Shown here piece after piece: positions 8,550-17,907 of a stretch of DNA of 64,000 nt. The notes beneath the pieces are model-generated. The model worked only from the letters and a program-made list of their open reading frames with translations, made no database searches and was not told where the DNA came from. Source of the DNA: Alphaproteobacteria bacterium UBA7314 (lineage in GTDB: Bacteria > Pseudomonadota > Alphaproteobacteria > MPNO01 > UBA830). Where the stretch lies: contig DKQG01000012.1 in assembly GCA_002471575.1 (NCBI GenBank), positions 1 to 64,000 of the forward strand, read 5' to 3'. The number at the start of each line of letters is the position of its first letter. Position 1 is the stretch's first letter. A program made the translations under genes and the position numbers.

Positions 8550-9140
8550 ATGGGCCTCACATCTTTCAGGAAAACCTTTCTGGCGTTCGTTGCCGTTTTC
8601 GTTGCCGGATGCGCCACTGACGCCCAGAAATCCGGTTTTCCGCAGATATCAGTCGCTCACCTTCAGCCGATTATCTTGAATGTCGCCCGGGTGGAGGTCG
8701 TGAACGAGTATGTTTCGCCCGCTGCGCGTCCCAACGTGGAGCATGAATTTCCCGTGTCGCCTGCCGCCGTCGCTATCAACTGGGGACGCGACCGTCTGCG
8801 GGCGGCCGGTGCCTACGGCGTGGCGCGGGTAGTCGTGCGCCGGGCTAGCGTAGTCGAGGTGCCGCTGAAACGCTCCGAAGGCTTCAAAGGGCTGTTCACG
8901 CGCGATCAGTCGGAACGTTATGACGCCGTGATAGACATGATGGTGGAGATTCGGGACGAGTCGGGGAAGGTTCGGGTGACGGTGGAATCCAAGGCCAAAC
9001 GGTCGCGGTCGGTGCCCGAGAATATCTCATTGATCGAGCGCGAAAAGGTCTGGTTCAAAATAACCGAATCGATGATGGCGGATCTGAACGTCGCGCTCGA
9101 AAAACAGATCCGGATCCACATGAAAGACTGGATCCGCTGA
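8550..9140 (+). CDS. Predicted lipoprotein of unknown function
   Basis: The 196-residue protein begins at the ATG at 8550 with a signal peptide and lipobox (FVAVFVAGC), so the mature form should be lipid-anchored in the envelope. The rest is a single soluble domain without recognised catalytic motifs. A region FTRDQSERYDAVIDMMVEI suggests an alpha/beta fold. It follows hslO by 55 bases and may be co-transcribed. Genes for small lipoproteins in this position are common in alphaproteobacteria but not functionally characterised as far as I can tell. Confidence 0.75.
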   Translation: MGLTSFRKTFLAFVAVFVAGCATDAQKSGFPQISVAHLQPIILNVARVEVVNEYVSPAARPNVEHEFPVSPAAVAINWGRDRLRAAGAYGVARVVVRRASVVEVPLKRSEGFKGLFTRDQSERYDAVIDMMVEIRDESGKVRVTVESKAKRSRSVPENISLIEREKVWFKITESMMADLNVALEKQIRIHMKDWIR

Positions 9141-9190
9141 TCGGCTGTTAGGAATCTATCTGGTGAAATCCTGATTAAAGAGCCTGCGCG

Positions 9191-9988
9191 CTAGGCTGGG
9201 GCCGACGTCATCCGGTCGAGGGATGCAAGGCAGGCGGCGAGCTGATCCCGATCGATAAATTCGTCTGGCTGACGCGCCTGCGCGATGTCTCCCGGGCCGC
9301 AGATAACCGCAGGTATGCCTGCGCCGGCAAATGGGCTTGCCTCGGTCACGAAGGAGACCGCAACGTCGCTGTTGAGGCCGGACGCCTTGCGGGCGATGCG
9401 CTCGGCTAGGGAGTCCGGTGTGTCGAACGGCTGTACCAGAACGTCGCGACCCGTCTCGACGAAAGCGTTGGCGTCAGTCGCCCGCATGCGGGGTAGCAGT
9501 TCGGTCTCGACCCAGTCGTTAACCCGTGCGGCGAACGCGTCCGTGTCTGCACCAGGGATCGGACGGAACTCCCAGTTAAGCTTTGTTTCGCGGGCGATGA
9601 TGTTGACGGCATCGCCACCCGTTATCTTTCCTGCGTTGAACGTTGTGCAAGGCGGCTCGAACCGGTCGTCGCGTTCGGTCTCCGCGAGTTCGTCGCACTG
9701 GCGATACAGGTAGGTGACGAAAGACGCTACCGCCTCGATCGCGTTGACGTCGTCCGGCGGTCAGCTTGAATAGGCCTCGCGGCCGTGGATAGTCGTCGTG
9801 TTGGCGCAGATGTCCTTGTGGGTGTTGGCTATCTGCATATTTGTGGGCTCGCCGACGATGACGGCGCAGGACATCGGAATTTCGGCGGCGATGACATCGA
9901 TCATCCGCATGTTAGAATTGCGCGACGTGGTATCAAACGCGATCAGGTTATGCAGGGTCGACGTAACGGTATTGACGCTTATCGCCAT
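9191..9988 (-). pseudogene. argE: Acetylornithine deacetylase, gutted by an internal deletion and a nonsense codon
   Basis: The frame starts at the ATG at 9988, overlapping the trkH stop (TGATG), and gives the ArgE N terminus (LHNLIAFDTTSRNSN). It then jumps directly from MRMIDVI to AEIPMSCAVIVGEPTN. The central segment that normally carries the HTD metal ligand, the bridging Asp and the catalytic Glu-Glu is absent, roughly 130 residues by comparison with E. coli ArgE. An in-frame TGA at 9761-9763 follows HGREAYSS. Beyond it the same frame continues with normal ArgE sequence (PPDDVNAIEAV, FNAGKITGGDAVN, HQPDEF-like ARQPDEFIDRD) to 9191. The gene cannot make a working enzyme. Confidence 0.9.
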
Positions 9989-11436
9989 CAACCGCGCCAG
10001 AACCAGGGGGCGAACAGCACCAGCACAGTGAAGAGCTCCAGCCGGCCCAGCAGCATGCCGGCCGCCAACACCCATTTCGCACTGTCCGGAAGGGCCGAGA
10101 AATTGCCGGTCGGGCCGATAATGTCACCCAGTGCCGGCCCCACGTTACAGATCGCCGAGGCCGCCCCGGAAACTGCGGTCAGGAAGTCGAGCCCGATGAA
10201 GTGCAGCAGTCCCGCCAGCACGGCAAACGTCAGCATGAACAGGAAGAAAAAGCTCATGACTGAATTTTCGACCTCGTCTGTAATCGGCCGGCCGTTGAAG
10301 GTGCCGATGAATATCCCATGCGGACGAATCAGGTGCTTCATCTGGACCTTCGCCGTCTGATACAGGATCTGATAGCGGAAAATCTTGATCGAGCAAGTGG
10401 TCGATCCCGCACAGCCGCCGATGAACATGATGAAAAAGAACACCCCGGTCGCGAAAGAGCCCCAACCGGCATAGTTCGCCGATGCATACCCCGTGCCCGT
10501 CATGATCGACGTCACGTTGAAGGCGGCTTCGCGAAGCGCGCGGCCGATGTTGATGTCGTTGTTTATGTGATGGGCGGCAGTTACCGACAGCACGAAGAAA
10601 GCGACGATGAAGAAAAACCAGCGAACCTGGTTGTCGCGCCACAGCAGCAGGGGTTTGCCGCGTAGCGCCTGCAGATACAGAACGAACGGCAACGCGCCCA
10701 GCAGCATAAAGCAGGTGATGATCACCTCCGCTCCCGGATTCAGGAGCGCGCCGATAGATCCATCCCGGGTCGAAAACCCGCCCGTCGCAATCGTCGTCAT
10801 GGCATGAGCTATGGCATCGAATCCTTTCAGGCCCGAAAACCACAGCAACGCGGCGCATGCGACCGTGAGGGCGAGATAAACGAACCCGACCCCGCTGGCG
10901 ATCTGGGCGACCCGCGGCAGCACCTTTTCCGAGCTGTCGGAGGATTCTGTCTGGAACAACTGGTTGCCGCCGATTTTCAGCATCGGCAGGATCGCGATCG
11001 ACATGACGATAATGCCGATCCCGCCCAGCCACTGAAGGATCGCCCGCCATAGCAGAATACCGCTGGGTGTCGTATCGAGGCTGGTGATGACCGTCGATCC
11101 CGTAGTGGTCAGACCCGACATCGCCTCGAAAAACGCGTCTGTGAAATCCAGTTCCAGGTTGGCGAAGGCAAACGGCAGGGCTGCAAAAAACGTCATTGCC
11201 AGCCAGCTGGTCGTGGTCAGAAAAAAGGCCTGACGGACAGAAAGCCGCGACGGCGGCGCCATTGTCGTCAACAATAGGGTAACGCCAATAAAGGCGGTCA
11301 GCGCGGCGGAGGCAGCAAATACCTGCCAATCCGGATGGCCCACTACCAGGTCGGCAACCAGGGGCGCGCACATCGCCGCCGCCAGAGTCGTTAGCAGGAT
11401 ACCGATAATATAGAGAACGGGGCGGAAATCGAGCAC
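9988..11436 (-). CDS. trkH: Trk potassium uptake protein TrkH
   Basis: The 482-residue integral membrane protein has the repeated M1-P-M2 architecture of the TrkH/KtrB family. The selectivity-filter-like loops show as SGLTTTGSTVI, TTIATGGFSTRDGS and TGTGYASA-type segments. It forms the K+-translocating subunit and normally needs the cytoplasmic TrkA, which is not in this window. About ten to twelve hydrophobic segments are visible. The stop overlaps the start of the decayed argE by one base, so argE used to be translationally coupled to it. Confidence 0.92.
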   Translation of the reverse strand: MLDFRPVLYIIGILLTTLAAAMCAPLVADLVVGHPDWQVFAASAALTAFIGVTLLLTTMAPPSRLSVRQAFFLTTTSWLAMTFFAALPFAFANLELDFTDAFFEAMSGLTTTGSTVITSLDTTPSGILLWRAILQWLGGIGIIVMSIAILPMLKIGGNQLFQTESSDSSEKVLPRVAQIASGVGFVYLALTVACAALLWFSGLKGFDAIAHAMTTIATGGFSTRDGSIGALLNPGAEVIITCFMLLGALPFVLYLQALRGKPLLLWRDNQVRWFFFIVAFFVLSVTAAHHINNDINIGRALREAAFNVTSIMTGTGYASANYAGWGSFATGVFFFIMFIGGCAGSTTCSIKIFRYQILYQTAKVQMKHLIRPHGIFIGTFNGRPITDEVENSVMSFFFLFMLTFAVLAGLLHFIGLDFLTAVSGAASAICNVGPALGDIIGPTGNFSALPDSAKWVLAAGMLLGRLELFTVLVLFAPWFWRG

Positions 11437-11463
11437 GGCTCTGATCCGGTGCGGTGAGATTTG

Positions 11464-11856
11464 CTAGTTGAGCTGATAGGGCTCGTGAGGCGAGTCCAGT
11501 GAAAAGGCCGGGATTTCAATCTCGAACTTTTCGCCGCCGGGAGTCTTCATCTGGTATGTGCCTTTCATGATCCCGGACGGCGTCGACAGCGGAGTGCCGC
11601 TGGTGTATTCGAAGCTTTCACCCGGACTGAGAACTGGCTGCTCGCCGACAACGCCTGCTCCACGCACTTCCTGCACCCGGCCGTGGCCGTCCGTGATATG
11701 CCAGTAGCGGGTCAGTAACTGTACCGTTTCCGGACTCTCGTTTTCGATCTGGACCCTGTATGCCCAAACGAACTGCCCGTCTTCGGGTTCCGACTGATCG
11801 TCGAGGTAGATCGGTTCTACGTCGACGCGAATCTCTCGGGTAACGGCTGAATACAT
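11464..11856 (-). CDS. apaG: ApaG domain protein
   Basis: The 130-residue protein is a full-length ApaG, an all-beta fibronectin-III-like domain. Diagnostic segments are FVWAYRVQIENES, YWHITDGHGRVQEVRG, GVVGEQPVLSPGESFEYTSG and the C-terminal GTYQM. ApaG has been linked to Co2+/Mg2+ homeostasis and to diadenosine tetraphosphate metabolism by genetics, but its biochemical role is not settled. It lies on the minus strand downstream of metZ with 85 bases between, a common alphaproteobacterial neighbourhood. Confidence 0.93.
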   Translation of the reverse strand: MYSAVTREIRVDVEPIYLDDQSEPEDGQFVWAYRVQIENESPETVQLLTRYWHITDGHGRVQEVRGAGVVGEQPVLSPGESFEYTSGTPLSTPSGIMKGTYQMKTPGGEKFEIEIPAFSLDSPHEPYQLN

Positions 11857-11941
11857 GTGTCGCGGTCCAGGTTGTGCAGGGCGTTACTGTAGTCGATTTT
11901 ATCGTTCAGTGAAATCGCGCGGATACTAGCGTATTCACCGC

Positions 11942-13138
11942 TCAAACGGCGGCAAATGCTTGTTCTAAGTCGTCCAGTACATCTAGCGGATTCTCCAGCC
12001 CGACGGACAGGCGAACCATTCCGTCATCCAAGCCGAGGCTCGCTCGGTCCTCAGGAGTCAGCCGTTGATGGGTCGTGGTGGCGGGATGGGTCAGCAGGCT
12101 CTTGGAATCGCCTAGATTATTGGAAATGTCGATCAGCTTCATCGCGTTCATGAACCTGAACACCGCTTCTTTTCCGCCCTCGTGCGAAAATGCCACCACA
12201 TTGCCGAAATCAGACATCTGACGTGCCGCGAGATCGTGCTGCGGATGGCTTTTCAGGCCCGGGTACCGGACTTTTGCTAGATCGCTCCGCGTTTCCAGGT
12301 AATCCGCAATTACCCGCGCGTTCTCGCAGTGACGCCTGATCCGGAGATCCAGAGTTTCAAGCCCTTTCAGCATCACCCAGGCGTTGAACGGACTGAGCGA
12401 GGGGCCCGTATGGCGGAGAAACGGCTTTAGTGTGTTTTCGCAGTAATCTTCGCCTCCCAGCACTATGCCACCTAGGCACCGGCCCTGTCCGTCAATATGT
12501 TTGGTCGCGGAGTAGACGACGATGTCGGCGCCAAGCTGCAGCGGTTTTTGCAGCAGCGGGGTGGCGAAAACGTTGTCGACGATCACCCTGGCACCGGCCT
12601 TGTGGGCAAGGTCGGAGACCGCCTGGATGTCGATGATGTCAAGGCCGGGGTTGGATGGCGTTTCTACAAAGGCAAACTTCGTCGGCCGTTTCAGCGCATC
12701 TTCCCACTGGTTCAGGTCCGTACCGTCGACGATGGTGGTTTCCACACCATATTTCGGCAGGATCTCGGTCAGGATGTAGAGGCACGATCCGAACAGCGCG
12801 CGGCTGCCCACCACGTGATCGCCCGCCTCAACCATGCAGGCCATCGATGCGAACACGGCGGACATGCCGGTCGCCGTCGCCTTGCCCATAGCCGCGCCTT
12901 CGATCAGCGCCATGCGGTCCTGGAACATGTCGACGGTCGGGTTCGAGAACCGAGAATAGATGAACCTGTCGACCCGGTCCCGGAATGCGTCTTCAGCCTG
13001 CTCGGCATATTCATAGACGTAGCCGGATGTCGCGAATATCGCCTCGCCGGTCTCACCGAATTCGCTGCGCCGCGTACCGCCACGCACTGCCAGCGTCTGA
13101 GCGCGCCAGCTATCCTGAACGGGTTTGTTTACCGCCAT
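11942..13138 (-). CDS. metZ: O-succinylhomoserine sulfhydrylase
   Basis: The 398-residue Cys/Met-metabolism PLP enzyme incorporates sulfide into O-succinylhomoserine to make homocysteine. Visible features are the N-terminal SEFGETGEAIFATSGYVYE, the PLP-lysine motif VYSATKHIDGQGR, and the C-terminal VRLSVGLENPLDVLDDL. The start at 13138 follows a GGGAGC ribosome-binding site. Upstream are a SAM-II riboswitch and an intrinsic terminator, so transcription should be shut off when S-adenosylmethionine is abundant. A cystathionine synthase or lyase activity is the main alternative, but the sequence and riboswitch setting favour MetZ. Confidence 0.92.
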   Translation of the reverse strand: MAVNKPVQDSWRAQTLAVRGGTRRSEFGETGEAIFATSGYVYEYAEQAEDAFRDRVDRFIYSRFSNPTVDMFQDRMALIEGAAMGKATATGMSAVFASMACMVEAGDHVVGSRALFGSCLYILTEILPKYGVETTIVDGTDLNQWEDALKRPTKFAFVETPSNPGLDIIDIQAVSDLAHKAGARVIVDNVFATPLLQKPLQLGADIVVYSATKHIDGQGRCLGGIVLGGEDYCENTLKPFLRHTGPSLSPFNAWVMLKGLETLDLRIRRHCENARVIADYLETRSDLAKVRYPGLKSHPQHDLAARQMSDFGNVVAFSHEGGKEAVFRFMNAMKLIDISNNLGDSKSLLTHPATTTHQRLTPEDRASLGLDDGMVRLSVGLENPLDVLDDLEQAFAAV

Positions 13139-13165
13139 CGTATGCTCCCAGGCAATTGCCCAAAT

Positions 13166-13195
13166 AAAAACCCCCGACCGAAAAGCCGGGGTTTT
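13166..13195 (-). terminator. Intrinsic terminator (expression platform of the SAM-II riboswitch)
   Basis: On the minus strand AAAACCCC and GGGGGTTTTT flank a short CGG/CCG-containing loop, followed by more T residues. It lies between the aptamer and the metZ ribosome-binding site, so it can switch metZ transcription off in response to ligand binding. Confidence 0.85.
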
Positions 13196-13206
13196 CAGGA
13201 ACCTCC

Positions 13207-13260
13207 CGACCTTTTAGCGATGCTTTTTACGTGGCCGCAAGCCGGTCGGCTCAAATCACC
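13207..13260 (-). promoter_or_regulatory. SAM-II riboswitch aptamer
   Basis: The minus-strand sequence contains the hallmark SAM-II elements in order: GGTGATTTG, the stem CCGACCGG, CTTGCGGCCACGT, and the 3' pseudoknot strand GCTAAAAGG. It is immediately upstream of a terminator hairpin and metZ, the classical position in alphaproteobacteria. Binding of S-adenosylmethionine should stabilise the pseudoknot and favour termination. Recognised from the consensus by eye. Confidence 0.92.
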
Positions 13261-13296
13261 ACAGGTTAAGCGTCTTACGCCCGGTGGCTATCTGCG

Positions 13297-14313
13297 TCAA
13301 GCCTCCGTTTTGGACCGGGTTTCCTGCCAACGCCAGATGGCGGCCGAGAACAGGACCATTGCGCCGCCCTGATGGGCCCAGGCGATATATATCGAAGCGC
13401 CGGAGAGGATCGTCACGATCCCGAGACCGAACTGCAGAAGCGCAAACGCTGCTAGCAGATTGAGCGCCGCCGACCCGGCTTGGCGGTCGCGCCACCACGC
13501 CCACAGGACCGCCACGACCGTGACGATAGCGAGAACGCGGTGCAGCCACTGCACCAGTCCGATATTTTCGAACAGGTTCAGCCAGACGGGCACCATCGAC
13601 AGGGCGCCGGGCGGGAACAGACGTCCGTCCATCAGCGGGAAGGTGTTGAAAACTGCCCCGCCGTCCAGGCCCGACATGAAGGCGCCCCAGATCATGGTGA
13701 CGAATACAAGAGCCGGCAGCCATCCGCTATTGCCCGCCGATGCGCTGGAGCTAACGGCTTGAGGGCGCATGCTGGCCGCGATGTAGAGCATCATCCCGTA
13801 TATCGCAACCGCAAGACCGAGGTGTGCGGCCAGCCTGTACTGGCTCACCGACGGTTCGTCCACGAGACCCGATTTGACCATGTACCAACCGAGGGTGCCC
13901 TGCGCGCCGCCAAGTACGAACAGTATTGCAAGCAGTCCGGTCAGACCAGCAGGAAGTCGATAGCGGATTACGAACCAAAGGAACGGCAACAGGTATACCA
14001 CGCCGAGAATGCGGCCTAGCAGACGGTGCAGGTATTCCAGCCAGAAGATGCGTTTGAAATCCTCGAGCCCCATCCAGAAATTAAGTTTCCGGAACTCCGG
14101 CGAATCGCGATAGGCATCGAACAGCGCGGCCCACGCCGGGTCCGAAATCGGTGGCAGCCAGCCCGTCACCGGGCGCCAGTGGACGATCGACAGGCCGGAT
14201 TCCGTCAGCCGCGTAATCCCGCCGAGCAGCACCATGGCAAAGACCAGCCCGCAGCAGACGTATAACCACATGCGGATCGATTTAAGGGGAGGGTCAACGC
14301 GAAAGCTTGCCAT
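13297..14313 (-). CDS. ctaA: Heme A synthase (COX15/CtaA)
   Basis: The 338-residue membrane protein converts heme O to heme A for cytochrome aa3 oxidases. It has about eight hydrophobic helices and the conserved motifs GGITRLTESGLS (residues about 31-42), WLEYLHRLLGRILG, AAHLGLAVAIYG and WLHRVLA, whose histidines bind heme. The alphaproteobacterial type-2 COX15 length fits. It shows that the organism respires with a heme-A oxidase. It is followed on the same strand by the SAM-II riboswitch and metZ, which have their own control. Confidence 0.93.
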   Translation of the reverse strand: MASFRVDPPLKSIRMWLYVCCGLVFAMVLLGGITRLTESGLSIVHWRPVTGWLPPISDPAWAALFDAYRDSPEFRKLNFWMGLEDFKRIFWLEYLHRLLGRILGVVYLLPFLWFVIRYRLPAGLTGLLAILFVLGGAQGTLGWYMVKSGLVDEPSVSQYRLAAHLGLAVAIYGMMLYIAASMRPQAVSSSASAGNSGWLPALVFVTMIWGAFMSGLDGGAVFNTFPLMDGRLFPPGALSMVPVWLNLFENIGLVQWLHRVLAIVTVVAVLWAWWRDRQAGSAALNLLAAFALLQFGLGIVTILSGASIYIAWAHQGGAMVLFSAAIWRWQETRSKTEA

Positions 14314-14475
14314 AGGTGTCGCTGCAGTGTTGTTGAATGTCCCCTAATTAATCAGGGGCGACAAATCTGGCAACGGGATGCGGCGCTTTGTCCGAATGGA
14401 CAAGCGTGTTCCAAACGCCTCGCGAAGGCGGCTCCCTTCGTTCAGGTCGACGGGCTGTCAATATAATGCTTCTGC

Positions 14476-14700
14476 ATGCTCGACATGGCGCGCCCGCGAC
14501 GGCCTGAGGATTTCGAAATTGGCCACCTCGACCTGCTACAGCGGGGCTTCGATTTCCCATTCCCCGAAACCCAAAAATTTATGCAGTTCTGGAGACTTTG
14601 GGAGGAGGCCCAGCACCTGCCAGATTTAGGTCTGCAGCAGGTCGAGGTGATCGGGAGGGCGATATATGATTTCGGCGGTGGTAACGCAGTAACCACTTAA
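14476..14700 (+). pseudogene. Unrecognised plus-strand gene fragment
   Basis: A 74-codon open stretch (LDMARPRRPEDFEIGHLDL, ending AIYDFGGGNAVTT) has coding-like composition but no ribosome-binding site, and an in-frame TAA lies just upstream. It looks like the C-terminal end of a larger protein whose front is missing. It abuts the truncated end of the terB-like relic at 14700, so the junction may be an old rearrangement point. I do not recognise the family. The stretch 14314-14475 before it holds only a short CCCCT...AGGGG inverted repeat at 14341-14358. Confidence 0.35.
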
Positions 14701-14988
14701 CTAATGTTCGATGTCCGTCCGCAGCGACAATTTCGCGGGCGAACGCATAGGCCGTCTTGCGCAAGCGGGTGGGCAGGGCTGCCTTTGTTTGGTCGATCGC
14801 TGCGTCGACGCCGCCGTTATGGCTGCCGCATCGGTAGCGGGTTTATCGGGTTCGTATTCTCCGAATAAAGGTATGCAGTTGATCTGCTGGCCGATCCGCA
14901 GAAGTTCGCTGTCAGTCATTTCCGCATCGACGGCGGATGCCATGACCATGGTGTGGGCCATTGCGCTACGGGGCGTACAGATCCTCAT
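14701..14988 (-). pseudogene. TerB-like (tellurite-resistance TerB family) relic, frameshifted and truncated
   Basis: From 14988 the minus strand reads MAHTMVMASAVDAEMTDSEL and RIGQQINCIPLFGEYEPDK, typical of small alphaproteobacterial TerB-family proteins. After about 14860 the matching sequence moves to another frame (GGVDAAIDQTKAALPTRLRK, then TAYAFAREIVAADGH), showing a frameshift. Family similarity ends near 14710, where the last third of the protein is missing. Function in the living family is unclear; this copy should be inactive. Confidence 0.7.
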
Positions 14989-15042
14989 TTGTTATTCTCA
15001 GTAGTTAGATGGCGGGTCATGTCTTACTGCACTGTGGTTAAG

Positions 15043-17814
15043 TCATTCCGGCTGCGAGAGGAAATCCCGCGTCGTTGCCACCGCGTCGGCTAAGCCGACG
15101 CGGTGTATTTCCATCCCATCGGGAAATGCTCCCGAAAGGCGGGACGGCATCATTGGATCCAGTATCACGAAAACGCCGCAATCTTTCACTCTGCGAACCA
15201 GCCGGCCATAGGCCTGTTTCAGTCGTAACCGCGTAATCAGGTCGTCGTATTTGGAACGCTTAAACGCCTTGCGTCGGGCGCGATGCAGAATGGACGGCCT
15301 CGGCCACGGTACCCGGTCGAACACGATCAGGCGCAGGCTGCGCCCCGGCACGTCGACACCGTCGCGAATGGCATCTGTTCCTAGCAGGCAGGACCGTTCC
15401 TCGGCGCGGAAAATTTCGACAAGGCTGCCAGTATCCATGCGGTCGACATGTTGGGCCAGCAAAGGATAGCCCGCGTCTTCAATTAATGGCGCAATGTTCT
15501 CGTGAACGGCCCGCAGGCGGGTGATAGCGGTAAACAGGCCCAGCGCGCCGCCGCCGGAGGCGAGAAAAAGCTCGCGATAAGCGGCTGCGACTTGGGTCAG
15601 GTCGTCCTTGCGTACGTCGGTTACCACCAGGACGCGTGTCTGTTCAGGATAATCGAAGGGCGACGAAACCTGCGCACGATACGGCGGCTCTTCGAGGTGA
15701 ATTGCGCCAGTACGCTCCTCTGCTGACATCCAGTCGACCTCGGCGTCTCCGGTGCCGTCGCGCAGGGTCGCGGATGTGAAGACGATTCCATGCGACGGTT
15801 CCGCCACTGCCTTGGCGAATGGCAGCATAGGATCAATCCAGTGGCGGTGCATACCGATGTCGATGTCGCGCCCCTGCGACCGGGTGACGGAGAACCAGTC
15901 GACGAATTCCTCCGGCGTGCCGTCTGCGAGTGCTTCGAGCATAGACCGCCAGGCTTCCAGTTCTCCTTCCGCGCGTCGGCGCAGACCGCGACTGACGCTA
16001 TCGATCCGGTTGCGAAGCGCGGTGTCCAGATCGCTGGCGTTCTCCTCGAGAACAACCATCAGTCGCTCCGACAGTGTGCGCATCGGCTGAATCAGCCGGT
16101 TGAGGGATTCTCGCAGGCTTTCCGCAGCATCCAGCAATCCTGGCACCGGGCTGTCGGTTTCGGTTTCCAGGTCGTAGGGCGATCGTGCGTCCTTTGCCCG
16201 GGCGTAAACTTGCTGGCGAAGTTCAGTGAGAAAGTTCTCCGCATCTCCCCGTGGCGTGTCCCCGGCGATGCGCTGGTTCCAGCCGGGTCCCGGCAGTATA
16301 TGGGCGGCGTCGACAATCGCGTCGACGAATTCGCCAATGCGCTCGTCAAGCAATGCCACGCCCTCGATCCGACGTTGCAGCCCGCGGGTGCGGGTTTTGC
16401 GTCCTTCTTCAGGCCCCAACAGCCAGCGCCGAAGCTCCGCACCCTCCTGCCCGCTGAGCTGGGCCGAAAACGCGCTGTCCGCCGCATCGAACAGATGATG
16501 GCCCTCGTCAAATACCAGCCGCGTCGGTATCTGACCGTCATCCATACCGCCGGTGGCGGTCTGTGCTAGCACCAAGGCATGGTTGGCGACCACTATGTCG
16601 GCACGCTTGGCGCGGCGGACGGTCTTCTCAACAAAGCATTTGTGATAATGCGCGCAGGCCGAATAGATGCATTCACCGCGCCTATCGGCCATCCCGATCG
16701 TGTTGCGGGCACCCGCAAGGTCGACAAGCCAGGCGGGAAAATCGCCGCCGCCGATGTCGCCGTCGCGGGTCGCGGTCAACCATCGCGCCATCAGGCCTAG
16801 CCCGACCGCGTCCTGCGGCCGGCTGGGCAATCCCGTTACCGCGTCCTCGTAATTCAGCAGGCAAAGATAGTTCTCCCGGCCCTTGCGGATGACGACCTTG
16901 CGGTTCTTGATCACTGGGTCGGGATGCAGGCGGTTCAACTCGTAATCGATCTGCCGCTGCAGGTTTCGGGTGTATGTGCTGATCCAGACGGTACCGTCGT
17001 TGCGTTCTGCCCACAGGCTGGCCGGGGCGATATAGCCTAGGGTCTTGCCAACGCCGGTGCCGGCTTCTGCCAAAACGGCGTTTGGCGCACCTTCCTCGTA
17101 GCGTGGGGCAAAGGCCTGTGAAACCGCCGAGGCGTAATCGCCTTGTTGCGGGCGGTCTTCCGCGTCGTCGCCGACAAGATCGGAGAGGCGCGTTCGCGCT
17201 TCGTCAGAAGTCACGGGAATATTGCTGGGCTGACCTTCCGGCGCGAACTCTGACCATTCCGGCAGCCGCCGCCAAACTTCCAGCGCTCTGTTGGCTAGCC
17301 CGTCGAAGGCCGGCGTAACTTCCGCAGCGAGAGCACGGAGCACCAGCGGGCTCCAGCCCCATTTCCCGGCTTCCATCATCCGTGCTGTTTCGGTGGTCAG
17401 GTCGCGGTCGCGGCCCGGTTCCATCCGGATCAGGTCGGTCAGCAGTACGCCGCCGGCAAGCTGTAGCAACCGGGCCTCGTTTTCCAGCCCTTCTGGTGGA
17501 TCGAGTTCCAGCGCATCGGCGAGACCCGACGGTGTCGGACGGCAGAACTTGGCCGGCCGGACAAAGGCATAGAGTTCCAGCAGGTCGAGTGCGGGAAAGG
17601 GTGACGTATTCAGCCTCCGCGCCGTTGCCGGTGCGTGGCACACCATGGGCACCAGACCGTCCGATATCCGCCTGACCGCCGCCGCCGGGGCTACGGGTTC
17701 TAGCGATCCATCCGGCGATACCAGGACGGCGCCGCGGTGCCCCGCCGAGAGCGCCGGCATGTCCAGCCGCCGGACGGGTGCGGATTCGGTTTGGGGCAGG
17801 TTAGAATCGACCAT
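15043..17814 (-). CDS. ATP-dependent DNA helicase, DinG/Rad3-like with Fe-S domain
   Basis: The 923-residue protein is a superfamily 2 XPD-type helicase. Walker A is AGTGVGKT at residues 251-258, and the DEAH-box equivalent is FDEGHH. Four cysteines between them (one in ENYLCLLN and three in ECIYSACAHYHKC) match the iron-sulfur cluster of DinG/XPD. The C terminus has motif VI-like LKQAYGRLVRRVKDCG. Residues 1-200 resemble a degenerate exonuclease/N-terminal module found in alphaproteobacterial relatives. It probably unwinds DNA 5'-3' in repair or at R-loops. The ATG at 17814 is preferred; a GTG at 17841 is possible. Confidence 0.9.
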   Translation of the reverse strand: MVDSNLPQTESAPVRRLDMPALSAGHRGAVLVSPDGSLEPVAPAAAVRRISDGLVPMVCHAPATARRLNTSPFPALDLLELYAFVRPAKFCRPTPSGLADALELDPPEGLENEARLLQLAGGVLLTDLIRMEPGRDRDLTTETARMMEAGKWGWSPLVLRALAAEVTPAFDGLANRALEVWRRLPEWSEFAPEGQPSNIPVTSDEARTRLSDLVGDDAEDRPQQGDYASAVSQAFAPRYEEGAPNAVLAEAGTGVGKTLGYIAPASLWAERNDGTVWISTYTRNLQRQIDYELNRLHPDPVIKNRKVVIRKGRENYLCLLNYEDAVTGLPSRPQDAVGLGLMARWLTATRDGDIGGGDFPAWLVDLAGARNTIGMADRRGECIYSACAHYHKCFVEKTVRRAKRADIVVANHALVLAQTATGGMDDGQIPTRLVFDEGHHLFDAADSAFSAQLSGQEGAELRRWLLGPEEGRKTRTRGLQRRIEGVALLDERIGEFVDAIVDAAHILPGPGWNQRIAGDTPRGDAENFLTELRQQVYARAKDARSPYDLETETDSPVPGLLDAAESLRESLNRLIQPMRTLSERLMVVLEENASDLDTALRNRIDSVSRGLRRRAEGELEAWRSMLEALADGTPEEFVDWFSVTRSQGRDIDIGMHRHWIDPMLPFAKAVAEPSHGIVFTSATLRDGTGDAEVDWMSAEERTGAIHLEEPPYRAQVSSPFDYPEQTRVLVVTDVRKDDLTQVAAAYRELFLASGGGALGLFTAITRLRAVHENIAPLIEDAGYPLLAQHVDRMDTGSLVEIFRAEERSCLLGTDAIRDGVDVPGRSLRLIVFDRVPWPRPSILHRARRKAFKRSKYDDLITRLRLKQAYGRLVRRVKDCGVFVILDPMMPSRLSGAFPDGMEIHRVGLADAVATTRDFLSQPE

Positions 17815-17907
17815 CCGCCGAGTATATCCGAATCCCGCCACCTCGTGTTCGCTGACGGGGTCAAATCCGACTGCTTGTGTCCGCTGGGAGCTTGATTTAC
17901 AACGGCG

